A stretch of 64,000 bases of DNA, taken from contig NC_053194.1 in assembly GCF_905163445.1 (NCBI RefSeq), positions 12,256,921-12,320,920 on the forward strand. The letters run 5' to 3'. The position numbers and the translations under genes were made by a program. Under the pieces are notes generated by a model. The model saw only the letters and a list, made by a program, of their open reading frames with translations, had not been told where the DNA came from and ran no database searches. Origin of the DNA: Pararge aegeria (lineage: Eukaryota > Arthropoda > Insecta > Lepidoptera > Nymphalidae). This document shows, piece by piece, positions 1 to 10,315 of the stretch (position 1 is its first letter; each line of letters opens with the position of its first letter).

Positions 1-204
1 AATCTGTATTTTTTGTGTATATTATGACAACTTCGTTCGATAGTAGGTACTAAAATATCTTAATTATGTGTTGCCTACTTTTATCATGCAAAAGTACAGG
101 ATCTGTACTTAGCAGAACGACAAAAAATAAAAGGCTTTATGCCTTTCAACTTTCGTATGTGTAATAACACAATCATCTTAACTTGACAGAGTTGTAATAC
201 TGTG

Positions 205-375
205 TAAGCTCACATTAATACCAAGGTGGTTAGAAGACGCCCCGTTGCGCGCACAATCAATTTATTGCGCTAGAGGATACAAATTGCTTGCCTCTCCCAG
301 TATGTCACTTTGCCGTACGGCTGTAGACATCTATCACTATATTGGGCGCTTGCCTCTTGTACTCCATAGGTATAT
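205..375. repeat. Direct repeat, copy 1 of 2
   Basis: This block starts near TAAGCTCACATTAATAC and runs through a CTAGAGGATACAAATT-type segment to ATTGGGCGCTTG. It recurs in the same orientation about 465 bases downstream (670-828) with small indels. There is no usable reading frame and no clear terminal structure. It is seen here as a pair, and I believe similar GC-richer blocks are dispersed in lepidopteran genomes, but the family is not identified. Confidence 0.7.
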
Positions 376-669
376 TGTCTAGACAGTTCTCACTAGATGT
401 CTGACGGTTATACCTACGAGAACGTTGTATCGACCCTCATATCTTTCTCTATATTGGTAATAATGAATAAGAATAAATTCTATTGTGTTACTTGGCAGTA
501 TTTGAATATTCGTATTGAGGTTTTTTAAGGTGTTTAATTTAGTGCTTTTTTTAATCTTTTTCTATGATGTTCAACACATTCTAAAATACATAATATTATC
601 ATGATCATTATCAGGCTATTAATAGGAAATTAGAGCCTAAACCCATCATACGATAATTAAAAAACAGTT

Positions 670-828
670 TAAGCTGACATTAATACGAAGGTGGTTAGAA
701 GACTCCCCTCTGCGCGCACATTTAATTATTTGCGCTATAGGATACAAATTCCTAGTATGTCACTTTGCCGGCTTATGTACGGCTGCGAAAATCTATCTAT
801 TGGGCGCTTGGCTATGGTATGGTATATA
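670..828. repeat. Direct repeat, copy 2 of 2
   Basis: Second copy of the block at 205-375, same orientation. It shares AAGGTGGTTAGAAGAC, the GCGCGCACA segment, GTATGTCACTTTGCCG and TTGGGCGCTTG. The short open frame through it is a chance frame. The two copies flank about 300 bases of AT-rich sequence. Confidence 0.7.
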
Positions 829-1477
829 AATAAATTATTAATAAATTTTATGACGATTGCGACATTCTATAATATTCAATGAAAAGGTTATATTGACATG
901 TGCTGTTATATTGACATCTTCTCTCAATTATTCTATTTAAAAAATGAAAATATTTATAAAATGTGAAAGTTTAAATAGAATAGGTATAAAATGAAATAGT
1001 GAATATAAAATGAAATGGTGGAGTCCCAGGAACATTTTACTCTTTCATCAATAAATAATAATAAAAGTTTTACTTCAATCGCGCGGAAAAGTTACACACA
1101 TACACTTTTTTTATATTTTAAGCTAAAATGTATTGTTGTTTTAATGAACAAAACAGAAACAAGGAGAGCTGGGGAATTTCACCGTAGCGCAGCAGTAAAA
1201 CAACATAAGATAAAACTTATAAATTACAGCAATTCATGAAACAGTGCTTAGCTATCGTTTTCTTCCATTTCTTACGGCAAAACTAGCAAAACTTTATCAA
1301 AGATACGGAAAATTTCTTTAATTATTTTACTATAGTAGTATAAAATACTTCATTCATTCTTTGAGATTCAAAGTACATACTTAGTTCTTCACTAGTAAGA
1401 AGGTAAAAATTCAAAAAGGAATAAGATTTAAAATTACTATAAGTTTTAATGAACTACTAATTAAGTATAATAGTTTA
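829..1477. other. AT-rich stretch, no gene seen
   Basis: Low-complexity AT-rich sequence with short chance frames only. I see no splice-flanked exon, tRNA-like head or terminal repeat. Confidence 0.5.
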
Positions 1478-1517
1478 AATGTATAAAACCATGGTGTCTT
1501 CAACAGTTTTAGTATAT

Positions 1518-1678
1518 CCCTGGTGCAGTGGCGAGCGCTGTGGTGCCGGATGTCCTAGGATCGATCCCCGGCAGGATTTTTTTTGGTCTGGTGGGAGGCT
1601 CCGGCCATGGCAAGTTCGAACCCGGGACCTCCCACTTAAATTCACAGCGCTCACCGTTGCGCCAGGGAGGTCGTCAAA
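1518..1678. mobile_element. Two SINE-C heads facing each other
   Basis: From 1518 a plus-strand SINE-C head reads CCCTGGTGCAGTGGCGAGCG, with a box-B-like GGATCGATCCCCGGC and then the body motif GGTCTGGTGGGAGGC. Near 1612 it gives way to a minus-strand SINE-C head that ends at 1678 (complement of GACGACCTCCCTGGCGCAAC). Both are tRNA-like 5' regions without their usual AT-rich 3' ends. The arrangement is an inverted SINE pair, either an insertion into an older copy or recombination between two copies. Family identity is from pattern recognition. Confidence 0.7.
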
Positions 1679-1964
1679 AACAATGTCGATAACGTACCTA
1701 ACTGTACTACAAAATGATTTTCAAACCTGGATAAGCTATCACGGTACTCGAAGGAATTATTAAAGCTCACATAAAGCCACTTTATTAATATATTTGTAAG
1801 TATTGCTTCTCAAGCCTTCGTCAGTCCGACAGGCAAATAAAGGAAACGTTTCAACAGCTGCATGCTACGCAATCTTTTAATCAGTCAACAGGAATAACGT
1901 GTTTACCTTTCTTTTTATAGTTTAAAAAATCTTTATTGAAGTATCTTAATTTTTTTTAAAGTAA

Positions 1965-2105
1965 TCATTGACGGACCCAACAGATGGCCCACTTGATGGT
2001 TAGTGAAAAACCATCGCTTATAAATAGAGAAACACATCATAGGTCATGCAAGGAGCACGTCGTGCAACATGCCACCCTGTCTCCATCAATTTGAGGCGTA
2101 GGTGT
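1965..2105 (+). repeat. REP-1 copy, left part, interrupted
   Basis: Starts around GACGGACCCAACAGATGGCC and runs to GAGGCGTAGGTGTT. The matching right part resumes near 2476, so REP-1 is split here by the LINE-B 3' end at 2106-2475. REP-1 also occurs near 35.5, 45.6, 46.3, 62.2 and 63.3 kb in this window. I recall similar sequence as common in moth genomes, possibly Helitron-related, but cannot assign it. Confidence 0.6.
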
Positions 2106-2475
2106 TAATAATAATCTTTATTTCGGACGTTTGTCCATATCGTGTCAGTAATACAATGTAGTTAAACCTATATTAGTACTTAACAACTAAAAACAACCTT
2201 ATTCTATACAAAAAAAAAATCTTATAGTCTAACTGAGCCCCTCTGTGGCGCGTGTGCACACAATCCCAGCACCCCCAAGAGCTGTCCAGCCTGCATGCAA
2301 GTGTTCTGAGGAGGGTGTTGGTTCTGCTCACGTGCCTGCTCATCATTGACGCAGCACGCTTGCGGATGATCGCATAGAAATCATCTACCCGCGCATCCGC
2401 AAACATCTCTGACGCGCTGCAGCGTCGTGGCTTCTTTAACACCGCCCTCAGCACATTGTTGTACTGAACTCGCAA
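2106..2475 (-). pseudogene. LINE-B 3' end, non-LTR retrotransposon
   Basis: The minus strand encodes the far C-terminus of a retrotransposon polyprotein, downstream of the reverse transcriptase. Diagnostic parts are CSASEMFADARVDDFYAIIR and the following RASSL/RKRAAS-like basic stretch. After the stop there is a UTR ending AATAAAGATTATTATTA, a short TAA tail. No catalytic domain is present, so this is a 5'-truncated, dead copy. A second copy of the family lies at 8941-9340 on the plus strand. It was inserted into REP-1. Confidence 0.72.
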
Positions 2476-2660
2476 ACCTCATGCGCCTGTAATTACACTG
2501 GCAACCACGCCCTCCAGAGCGGAACACAGAATTGCAACAATGTTGCTTAGCGGTAGAAATAAGGATGGCGATGGTACTTCCCCGGACGAGCCCTGTCACA
2601 AAAAGCTCTACTACTACTACTATAAATCTGTGGAAACTTAGTTCGAGGTGGTAACTTGAG
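2476..2660 (+). repeat. REP-1 copy, right part
   Basis: Contains GCGCCTGTAATTACACTGGC, the CCAGAGCGGAACACA block, AATGTTGCTTAGCGGTAGAA and the closing CCCTGTCACAAAAAGCTCT. The same order of blocks is seen in the copies near 35.5 and 46.3 kb. It continues the left part at 1965-2105 across the inserted LINE-B end. Confidence 0.6.
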
Positions 2661-3404
2661 GAATGAAACATTCATAAATCGATCGCGTCATTTTAATACC
2701 TTAATCACTAGTAATTACGCCAGCGCTTATAATATTAAGTAATTATTTAGAAGCGCCTTGGAGAAAAACGTTTTACTAACAAGGTTGGTGTACCATGCCA
2801 AATGCAAGCATAAAGCATTTAACTGAAATATTCGAATTAGAGTACATGAAAAAATAGCAGTTTAAATTTTTACTTTTGTGGATAATTTCGGAAGAGCCGA
2901 CATATGTGCAATAAAGACTAACTATTCTATCTACCTATCCATACTTAGATTGCGTAACGACTAAAGACACCTATATATTTAATCGAACCAAAATTAAGTA
3001 ACTTGAAAATTAAAAAAAAAACGTAAATTACAATCAAAGCTTCTCAAAATAACTTCATTACTGTTAGCCTTTTGAAATTTCAAAAACTTCATTCCAAAGT
3101 TTCATTTTGACTGAGTCTCCAATTGAAACGTTGCCATGTTTATTTTCGCGGAATGCAATTTGCTGCTGACATCCCATCTGTCAAAAGCGAACCCGGGGTG
3201 TTATATGGGTGTCCGAGTAACAGGGGTTTTGACGGTTACTTATATTGTGCAAAATGATTGAGTGAGTGTGGGATCCAAATGACAGTTAAATTTAAAATTT
3301 TGATTGGCCATTGAGAAATATTCGACGTGCCCTTTGTGATGTCTAATTTGATATTGTTTAAAATTATGTACTACACTAACTAAACTAGTTTTGAATGCAG
3401 ATTT
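2661..3404. other. Unique AT-rich stretch, no gene seen
   Basis: No long frame, tRNA-like head or paired terminal repeat. The segment around 3170-3350 has more even base composition, but I could not match it to a family. Confidence 0.4.
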
Positions 3405-3517
3405 TCATCGGTATTATAGTATCGTTGGCCACCAAATTGTACTCTCTTGCTCTATGTGTATATTCTGTGTAACTATTTTTTTCTTAGGTGTACAATAAAA
3501 GTGATTTCATTCATTTA
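3405..3517 (+). mobile_element. Retroelement 3' end with ACAATAAAAGTG
   Basis: Shares GGCCACCAAATTGTACT, a TCTGTGTAACTA-like block and the terminal TACAATAAAAGTG followed by ATTCATTCATT with a second copy at 9545-9691. This looks like a polyadenylated 3' UTR plus tail of a LINE or of a SINE that borrowed it. No coding part is left. Confidence 0.6.
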
Positions 3518-3789
3518 TGAATTCATGCATAGGTTCATAGCTGTTCCTTGCTTCTGTACTGTTCCTAGCTTGTACAGTATATACTTTTGTGAATACACAT
3601 TTTCGAGAACTCCACCTCGGTGATCGAGGTCCAATCATTCATCTATGCCAATCCCTATGGCCCTCATTTGTAAAATCGCGATTACGATTGTTGTGACGCT
3701 ATCTAGTTCGATTACGTCTACGTACGGTGGTCTCTAGAGCACCACAGCTTGAGATGGCAACGGATACTTTTCATCATGGGAAAGGCAAT

Positions 3790-3854
3790 AGTTCCCGAGG
3801 CATTGTTAAAATACCAAGCAATAAATCGCGGATTAAGACGCGGGTAACTGCTAG
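3790..3854 (+). mobile_element. Helitron 3' end
   Basis: The segment ends with a GC hairpin region (CGCGGATTAAGACGCGGG) and then CTGCTAG followed by T. This is the CTRR-type terminus expected of rolling-circle transposons. The 5' end was not located. The mini-SINE at 3858 inserted at its very end and duplicated ACTGCTAGTAT. Confidence 0.5.
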
Positions 3855-3857
3855 TAT

Positions 3858-3941
3858 CATCATCATCATAGGTTTTCTTCCACAATGATAAAAAGGTTAT
3901 GGCCTAGTCCACCACACTGACCCAGTGCGGATTGGTGGACT
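3858..3941 (-). mobile_element. Mini-SINE-A with 11-bp target duplication
   Basis: Read on the minus strand it starts AGTCCACCAATCCGCACTGG and ends in a TGATGATGATG tail. Perfect 11-base target duplications ACTGCTAGTAT lie at 3847-3857 and 3942-3952, so it is a true retrotransposition of a piece lacking the tRNA-like head. The 5' end is at the outer base of the stem AGTCCACCA / TGGTGGACT. Copies at 34622-34740 and 42949-43057 start at the same base. Confidence 0.85.
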
Positions 3942-4097
3942 ACTGCTAGTATGGAACATTATAACATTATATTTATCTATAGGTAAGTTAGTGGTACTGA
4001 TTTGTTCTAGATTTTCTGAGAATATTGCATAGTTACATCAACCATCATAACGATACGAAACTCAAAAAGCTGGAGCATAACTCTTACCGTGTACGGG

Positions 4098-4214
4098 CAC
4101 TGAACAATGAATCTCGCTGCGTACTCAGGGGAAATCTTACATTATACGAAAACTCACAATTACTACGAAATATACGAGTAAACGCACGCTTCACTAACTT
4201 TCACCTAATAAAAA
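4098..4214. repeat. Direct repeat pair near 4.1 and 4.8 kb, copy 1
   Basis: Runs from CACTGAACAATGAATCTCGC to CTAACTTTCACCTAATAAAA. The second copy is at 4844-4951 in the same orientation, about 70 to 75 percent alike by eye. It shares GGGGAAAT, TTACATTAT, GAAAACTC and TAACTTTCACCTAATAAAA. Family unknown. Confidence 0.6.
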
Positions 4215-4379
4215 TTTACTCACTCTTTCGTTAACGCAGCGAATTGTATGTTTTCGATCACTGGAACTCGCTAACTCGCGTCTGTTCAGCGTGAATGAAA
4301 AAAGGAAAGCCTGTACCTAGGAATGAGGTATTAGTTTAAGGCCGGGCGTGTTAAGCAATTAAATATATTTATCTTCAAC

Positions 4380-4495
4380 GGTGAGGTAACCTGTATGCGT
4401 GAATGTACTCCATAATTCTCAAGGGCCTGTAAAATCTACCAAGCCGCACTTGGCCAGCGTGGTCGTGAACAGCCTTAACCCTTCTTATTCTGATA
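4380..4495 (+). mobile_element. SINE-A fragment, 5'-truncated
   Basis: Diverged match to the SINE-A body, with a CTCCATAATTCTCAAGGG-like block and TTGGCCAGCGTGGTCGTGAA. The tRNA-like head is missing. The following 100 bases (to about 4610) end in CCAGCAGTAGACATCAATTA, which resembles an RTE-like 3' end. Confidence 0.6.
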
Positions 4496-4843
4496 GATTA
4501 ATTTTCCAAATATTTTCCATGACTATCCTGCCTTATCCCGCTGGCTCAGGACCGTGGATTCTGGAACTCCCGGCAAAATACCTATTTCCAGCAGTAGACA
4601 TCAATTAATCATCATTAATGATGATATGATGTAGCTTGACATCCTTTAAATAAGGATTACAGGCTTCAGAGAGCTCAACAAATTCATAATAACTATTCTG
4701 AACAAAAGCGTACTAATAAATCTAGTACTTCTATCGAAATAATAGTAATGCTATTAAGCCCCACTGTCAACAGTGTCCGTAACATCAAACGTCACACCAA
4801 TTTAAAACTTGGGAGTTAACAGGATAACTTTTACCCAACACTT

Positions 4844-4951
4844 GCACTGAGCTGTGATTCTCACTGTGCTCTCGGGGGAAATTTTACATTATTTGAAAAC
4901 TCGCTACGTGAACGGAGCATAAACGCAGCGTCTAACTTTCACCTAATAAAA
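4844..4951. repeat. Direct repeat pair near 4.1 and 4.8 kb, copy 2
   Basis: Second copy of the block at 4098-4214. It keeps the 5' CACTGA start and the terminal TCTAACTTTCACCTAATAAA. Confidence 0.6.
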
Positions 4952-5068
4952 GCTCTGACAAATAAGGTGTTTTCTGACTATAAAACAAACATATCCGGCA
5001 TTATTTACATATATCCTTTGCTTTTATCGTCGATCAATTATCAAAATCTATATATGAATACGAATAGA

Positions 5069-5355
5069 AAGCGGTGATAGCGCGTTGGGTAGGAGCTCGA
5101 CTTCACCTCTGAGTTCGAATCCCAGCACGCATCTCTAACTTTTCTAAGTTATGTGCGTTTTAAGTAACTAAACTATCACTTGCTTCAACGTTGAAGGAAA
5201 ACATGCCTGGGAGTTCTCGATAATGTTCTTAAAGGTGTGTGGAGTCCATCAATCCGAACTGGGCCAGCGTGGTGGACTACGGCTTTAATCGCTTCTCATT
5301 ATGGGAAAAGACCCAAATCCTATAGTGGGCCGGTAAATGGTTGATATGATGATGA
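5069..5355 (+). mobile_element. SINE-A, near full length
   Basis: The best complete plus-strand SINE-A in the window. The tRNA-like head starts GCGGTGATAG, with a box-A-like TAGCGCGTTGGGTAGG and a box-B-like GAGTTCGAATCCC. It is followed by CTAACTTTTCTAAGTTATG, the GAAGGAAAACAT block, the GGGCCAGCGTGGTGGACT hairpin half, GTGGGCCGGTAA and a tail of ATGATGATGA. RNA polymerase III transcription is inferred from the boxes. It is non-coding and depends on a LINE for mobility. Confidence 0.85.
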
Positions 5356-7645
5356 ATTTCTTTGTAATATTGAAAATATCTTGTAAATACAATGCTTTAT
5401 ACCCGATTATTCATGTATGTTGACTTAAAAATTGCATGTGTTTTGTTTTTGAAAAAAAAACTGAAGATATTCTCACAAAATCACTAGCTCTGTAGATATA
5501 ATTTAATTTATTATTTCATAGCTTTTTATCTCGATTTAGATTCTAGCAGTGATTTTACTATACATTTTACTCATGCGCCTTAAGACAATTTCTGAACACA
5601 AAAAGATTTTTCTACTTTAAAGCAGTTTCAGTTTTTATAGACACATTAAAATACCAGTTAGGGGCTAAAACAATATAAATGTTAATGCATAACGCTGTAA
5701 AGACCGTTCCGCCTTATAAAATCCCGCAAAGATTCGCATGCTCAATTCAAAATATCCACAAACCGTCGAGCAGCGTACCGAAATTAAACGAGTAATTACA
5801 GTGCTTATCCAATTTGGCAAGGCAGAAAAACGCGACCCCCCCGTTGTACTGTACAGGAAATTTGTTTTAAAATTCGACAACAATGGAAGATTGCAAGTGG
5901 GATAATTGCGTACGGGAACCGTCCGTGACGCCAGTTCTGAATAAATCCGCCAGCACTGAACGGTTAATGATAGCTTGCTTAGCTTAAACAAGGCTTTCAA
6001 TGGGACCTCATGGTGGAGCAATCTGCGAAATCTTCAATTGGAAATCGCGTGTCTTGCGCCATTTTAGTGCTCCGTTGCATACGCAAATGAAGATATTCAG
6101 ATAGCGGAGTACGGAAAATGGGCTGATTTGCGCTTGAGAAATCAATGCAAACAGTTTCAACCACGATTTCAACAGTGGTTAATGCACGACGTGAATATAA
6201 TTTAGTACCTACTGAGCACGTAGTTATGTTCTCGTAATCTTGACTGCACAGAGCCTGTATCAATTTATATTTTAACTTATACTAGTTTTTTGCTAGCGCG
6301 CGCCCGTTTGTTCCGTTTTTTTTTTGGCTAAAAAGATGTTTAACGAGGATGCAATATCTCTATGCATAATTTCGCTAATATCGCGATAGCTCTTAGCGTG
6401 CATATGTAGCAAAGGTTAGTATTAAGGATTGGTTTTCAAATAGGTACTTCTCAATTGCTTTACTAATTATCTAGTTAGCCGGTAACATAGGTTGCAAACA
6501 AACACATCTTTATCTTTAATTACGATAATCAATATTGAGGAGTACAAATTTAAAGAATGTACTAAATAATTAAATTAGATTCTCTACTCCTTGTCTCATG
6601 CAGCAACTAACGGATTTATAACATCAGTAAGGTAGATACGAAGCTAGTGCGCTAAGTAATACAAATGGATTATTTTTTGAAGTTCGTTAAATATTTAGAG
6701 TTGAATATTTCCAAAGGAAAATCCAACTTATCGACACTTTATCAGAATATAAGTTAGTGCACTACAATATATGTAAAAAACGCTTTAATTTTACCTATAA
6801 ATTTATTGCAAAATTTATGTGCAACGAGCATAATTATTATTCTTTGGTTGAAGATTGTACCTGCATGATAAATACAAATAGAGCAAGAAGGATTTATTTG
6901 AGATAATTGAAATCTTTAGTTGTTTTAGAACTTAATGTATAAGCAATCTTGAGATGTCATTTATTAAAATAAGGATTCAAAAATGTGAAAACTGTAATTT
7001 TATTATTTTTATTTATTCACTTCATTGCACAACCAATAAAACGGTAACTATTTACTCAAAATTCACAAAAACATATTCGTTTATTTGTCTTCTAATTTAG
7101 TACATTATCTAAAATGCATATGTTTACGCTTTGTTAAATTTCGAACGTACAGAGCATACATGAAAAGCACTAGTTGGCAAATTAAAAGTTTTAGAAAAAT
7201 CCTTTTAACTTATAAAGACGGAATCTAATATGATGCAAAATTCCAGTCGCTTTAAGTTTAGTTATTGTGAGTTAGTAAACGAAACTCGATCTTCACCATT
7301 AAGATCGTCTGAGAAATGGCATAAAGTTGGAGGGTAAAATATCTAAGCAAAATATAGTCGCAACTTAACAAGCAAGTGGAAGATGTAAAAAACTTTTACG
7401 TGTCATAAATCACATGACTGTAAATTGGTTTACAGCCAGTAGTTGAACCCGCAAACGGTCGTAAATCATAAACGGAATAGGGTGCTTGATACTCGTATAT
7501 CTACCTAGAAATCCTTTGACAGATCGATTTACTTCTTCAAACGGAAAAATAAATTCTGTATAACACTGCTATCAATAAGGTCATCTTTTGCATATGTTTA
7601 GTAATTAATGTTTAATTTTTTCTATAATTATAACTTCGTATGATA
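5356..7645. other. Mostly unique tract; 5690-6250 more balanced in composition
   Basis: About 2.3 kb without a recognised repeat. From about 5690 to 6250 the base composition is less AT-rich and two minus-strand frames (5665-6021, 5997-6263) overlap. Neither resembles a known family, and neither has a convincing coding pattern across frames. It could be a conserved non-coding element or part of an intron. The remainder is AT-rich with nothing seen. Confidence 0.4.
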
Positions 7646-7650
7646 ATAAA

Positions 7651-7910
7651 AAGCGGTGATAGCTTAGTGGGTAAGGCTTTGGCTTCCCTAGGACCGAGTT
7701 CAAACGCCGGCACGCACAGTTAGCTTTTTGGAGTTATTTGCGTTTTTAAATTTAAATATCGTTTGCAAAACTCCTTGCCTGATTATTCCTAAGGGTGTGT
7801 GTAGTCTACCACTCCGCCAGGGTGGTGGACTATGGCGTAAACCCTTCTCATTCCGAGAGGAGACACGTGCTCTGTAGTGGGCCGGTAGTGTGTTGTTGAT
7901 GATGATGATA
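7651..7910 (+). mobile_element. SINE-A, near full length
   Basis: Head AAGCGGTGATAGCTTAGTGG with box-B-like GAGTTCAAACGCC, central block AGGGTGTGTGTAGTC, hairpin arm GGTGGTGGACTA, GTGGGCCGGTAG and a GATGATGATGAT tail. A minus-strand SINE-B follows 10 bases later. Confidence 0.82.
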
Positions 7911-7920
7911 TTCTGTCCGT

Positions 7921-8106
7921 AGCTTGTGTTATAGGTTCTGGGATGGGTGATGTATAATTTTATGAATAATATAAAATGCAGATATAAACACCCAGACACT
8001 GAAAAACATGAATGTTCATCACAGAAACATTTTCCAGTTGTGGGAATCGAACCCACAGCCTTGGACTCGAAATAGGGTGGCTGCCCATTGCGCCAATCGG
8101 CCGTCA
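7921..8106 (-). mobile_element. SINE-B
   Basis: The minus strand begins GACGGCCGATTGGCGCAATG, with box-B-like GGGTTCGATTCCCACAACTG. It continues GTTTCTGTGATGAACATT, then TCAGTGTCTGGGTGTTTAT and ends in an AT-rich CATAAAATTAT region. It is internally shortened compared with the copy at 25504-25767. The minus-strand reading frame through it is incidental. Confidence 0.82.
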
Positions 8107-8293
8107 AACCAATGCCGTAGCGACAAAACTAAAGGAGACGCATCATACATTTAAATTTTAAAGATGGAAACAACTTTCAAATCTTATGATAGACAATGAA
8201 GATTAAGCTTAATTTGCTATACTCTGCGATAAACAACAATATGAACGGTAAAACCTTTTCCTTCTTCTTCTTCCTTTTTCTTCTTTCTTTTTA

Positions 8294-8537
8294 ATGACAA
8301 GGTTGCTTGGAAGCATCCGGCTCCGCTTTCAGCTCTCACAAGATAGAAAAATGAATGTTAAAATGCAAAATGTAAATTGTTGATGTTGGAAAAGAGCAAC
8401 TGCTGAGTTTCTTGCCGGCTTCTTCTCGGTAGAATCTGCCTTCCGAGCCGGTGGTAGAATCACTACAAACAAACAGACTTGACGTTCAAAAGTGCTTATA
8501 TTAGGCCTACTTGAAATAAATGAATTTTGAATTTTGA
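8294..8537 (+). pseudogene. LINE-A 3' end, 5'-truncated
   Basis: Begins TTAATGACAAGGTTGCTTGG, which encodes the LNDKVAW motif at the C-terminus of LINE-A (compare 50337-50420 on the minus strand). Then comes the shared 3' UTR with CTGAGTTTCTTGCCGGCTTC and GCCGGTGGTAGAATC. It ends CTTGAAATAAATGAATTTTG plus one more TTTGAATT unit. No catalytic residues remain. It abuts a minus-strand SINE-A body, so one of the two inserted into the other. Confidence 0.8.
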
Positions 8538-8686
8538 GAACATTATGTAGAACTCTTAGGCATGCAGGTTTCCTCACGATGTTTCTTTCTTGATATTTGA
8601 ATTACTAAAGACGCACATAACTTAGAAAAGTTAGAGGTCCGTACGAAAGTGAAGCTGAAGTCCTAACCTGTGCTATCACCGCTTCA
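8538..8686 (-). mobile_element. SINE-A, 3' part cut by LINE-A end
   Basis: Plus-strand GAGAACATTATGTAGAACTC through TGCTATCACCGCTTC is the complement of the SINE-A head and centre. The 3' half (hairpin and TGA tail) is absent at the junction with the LINE-A fragment. Confidence 0.8.
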
Positions 8687-8940
8687 AATAATTATATTAA
8701 AGTGGACATAAACTTCAGGCATGATTTATTATTAAACAACGTGCGTGGTACTCGTATATTAAGAAACGTAAAAGTTCCAAAAGCTCCTGGTTGAAGTAAC
8801 ATGGAAAGTGTTTCCCTCGTTTACCTTTGAAGTAATTTTGCATGTTACGTATCACGTGACTGCTGCGGTTCGTCTAAAGACACGCTAACTACCAAACTTG
8901 ACTTCTTACGCAGTTGCGTCTAAATGGAAATTTTAATTAA

Positions 8941-9340
8941 TGTTTGAACTTTAACCTCCAATGGGTTTTGCTTTTACACGTGCCAGTTATGGACACCTTT
9001 TTTTTAAAAGTCATTTTCTGCCATAAGAATGCAATACAACGATGCTTTCCGAATACTCATGGGCCTTCGACAATGTTCGCCGAATCGAGAGTGCCTGACT
9101 TTTATTGTATTGTTAGAGCTAGTCCTTTTGGGAAAGGATTAGGAACTCTAACAATAGAAACCTCAAGGTCGTCATTGGTAGTAAGGTATGCCGAGCCCTA
9201 TTTCAGTCTATTGGCCATCCTTTCATCGAGACTGGAAAAGAAAATATTTATATAATTATAGATTTCTTTGTATTGTCCCTATATAAAAACTGATGGGTTT
9301 ACATGCCTATAATAAAAACGTTATTATTATTATTTAACCG
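8941..9340 (+). pseudogene. LINE-B 3' end
   Basis: Encodes remnants of the same C-terminal domain as 2106-2475. One frame carries DAFRILMG and the next carries STMFAESRVPDFYCIVR, so at least one frameshift lies between them. The 3' UTR ends AATAAAAACG followed by TTATTATTATTATT, again a TAA-type tail. Dead, truncated copy with no reverse transcriptase domain. Confidence 0.7.
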
Positions 9341-9544
9341 AATTACAAAAAAGGGAAGAGGTTATCAATTCGGTTGTTTTTTTATGTTCAGGTAGCACTG
9401 AGAACTAAGTAATTTATAAACAGATTAAAAAAATTATGTTAATACTTCAAAGAGTGTGCGATTTTGATTTCACATAATATATATTTTATTTATATATTTG
9501 TATAATTTTAAATATTATTTAATGCACCACCTACCTCTTTTCTA

Positions 9545-9691
9545 TATTTTTTCCTTTTACGCCATTGGTTGCCTGGAAGAAATCGCTATGTAGCGATAAG
9601 GCCACCAAATTGTACTGTCTTGATATGTATTTATATCTCTGTAACTACTTTTTTTTTCTTTTGTCTACAATAAAAGTGTATTCATTCATTC
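9545..9691 (+). mobile_element. Retroelement 3' end with ACAATAAAAGTG
   Basis: Includes GGTTGCCTGGAAGAAATCGC, TAGCGATAAGGCCACC, AAATTGTACTGTCTT and the end TACAATAAAAGTGTATTC plus ATTCATTC. I recall this 3' module as very common in Lepidoptera. It is related to 3405-3517. Confidence 0.65.
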
Positions 9692-9754
9692 AATGAAAAG
9701 GCCGGTAATGTTTTTCCATATAAAACATTACCAATTATAAAACATTATTTCAAT

Positions 9755-9853
9755 TGATTAAAACACACATAACTCAGAAAAGTTATTGGTGAGATTCGAA
9801 CTCGGCCACCCGAAAGTGAAGTCGAAGTCCTACCAACTGGGCTATCTATGGAG
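9755..9853 (-). mobile_element. SINE-A head fragment
   Basis: Complement of the tRNA-like head and first body block: CACATAACTCAGAAAAGTTA, then GAGATTCGAACTCGG (box B) and CCTACCAACTGGGCTATC (box A side). Lacks the 3' two thirds. Confidence 0.75.
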
Positions 9854-10128
9854 TTGGAGCAGCGTTGGTTTATGTCCTAAATCCTACGGGAGTGGATGCG
9901 GGTGCCCAGCAGTGGCACGTGATGTACTGAAATAACCACGAGGATGCTTAGATGTTCTATAAGCTAATCTAGTTATGGGGTTTTAGTGTTTTACAGCTTC
10001 CTATGTGGTTCCATTTTCATCAAGTCAACGTTTGTCGGAGCAATAGAGAGAGCTCTTCGAATATTATAGTAACTTCGTATATTATTTAAAGAGTTCCGCC
10101 ATTAGCGATTTGAGTATTTTTTAAAGTA

Positions 10129-10315
10129 ACTCCTCTCAGAATGAGAAGTGTTTAGCCCCTAATCTACCACGCTGACTGAGTGCGTATAAACTTCACACGC
10201 CGTTGAGAACATTATGGAGAACTCTTAGGCATGCAGGTTTCTTGTTTATGTTTTCATTGACCGTTGCAAGCAAGTGATATTTAAATAGCTCAAATATAAA
10301 ACGCAGATATCAATT
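10129..10315 (-). mobile_element. SINE-A body fragment
   Basis: Plus-strand CTCCTCTCAGAATGAGAAG, TAATCTACCACGCTGACTGA and GAGAACTCTTAGGCATGCAG are the complement of the SINE-A body. The head has decayed beyond recognition. Confidence 0.72.

Noticed and set aside
7651..7730. tRNA gene
   Set aside because: The tRNA-like head carries box A and box B but is joined to a SINE body and tail and does not form a proper tRNA; same for all SINE heads here.
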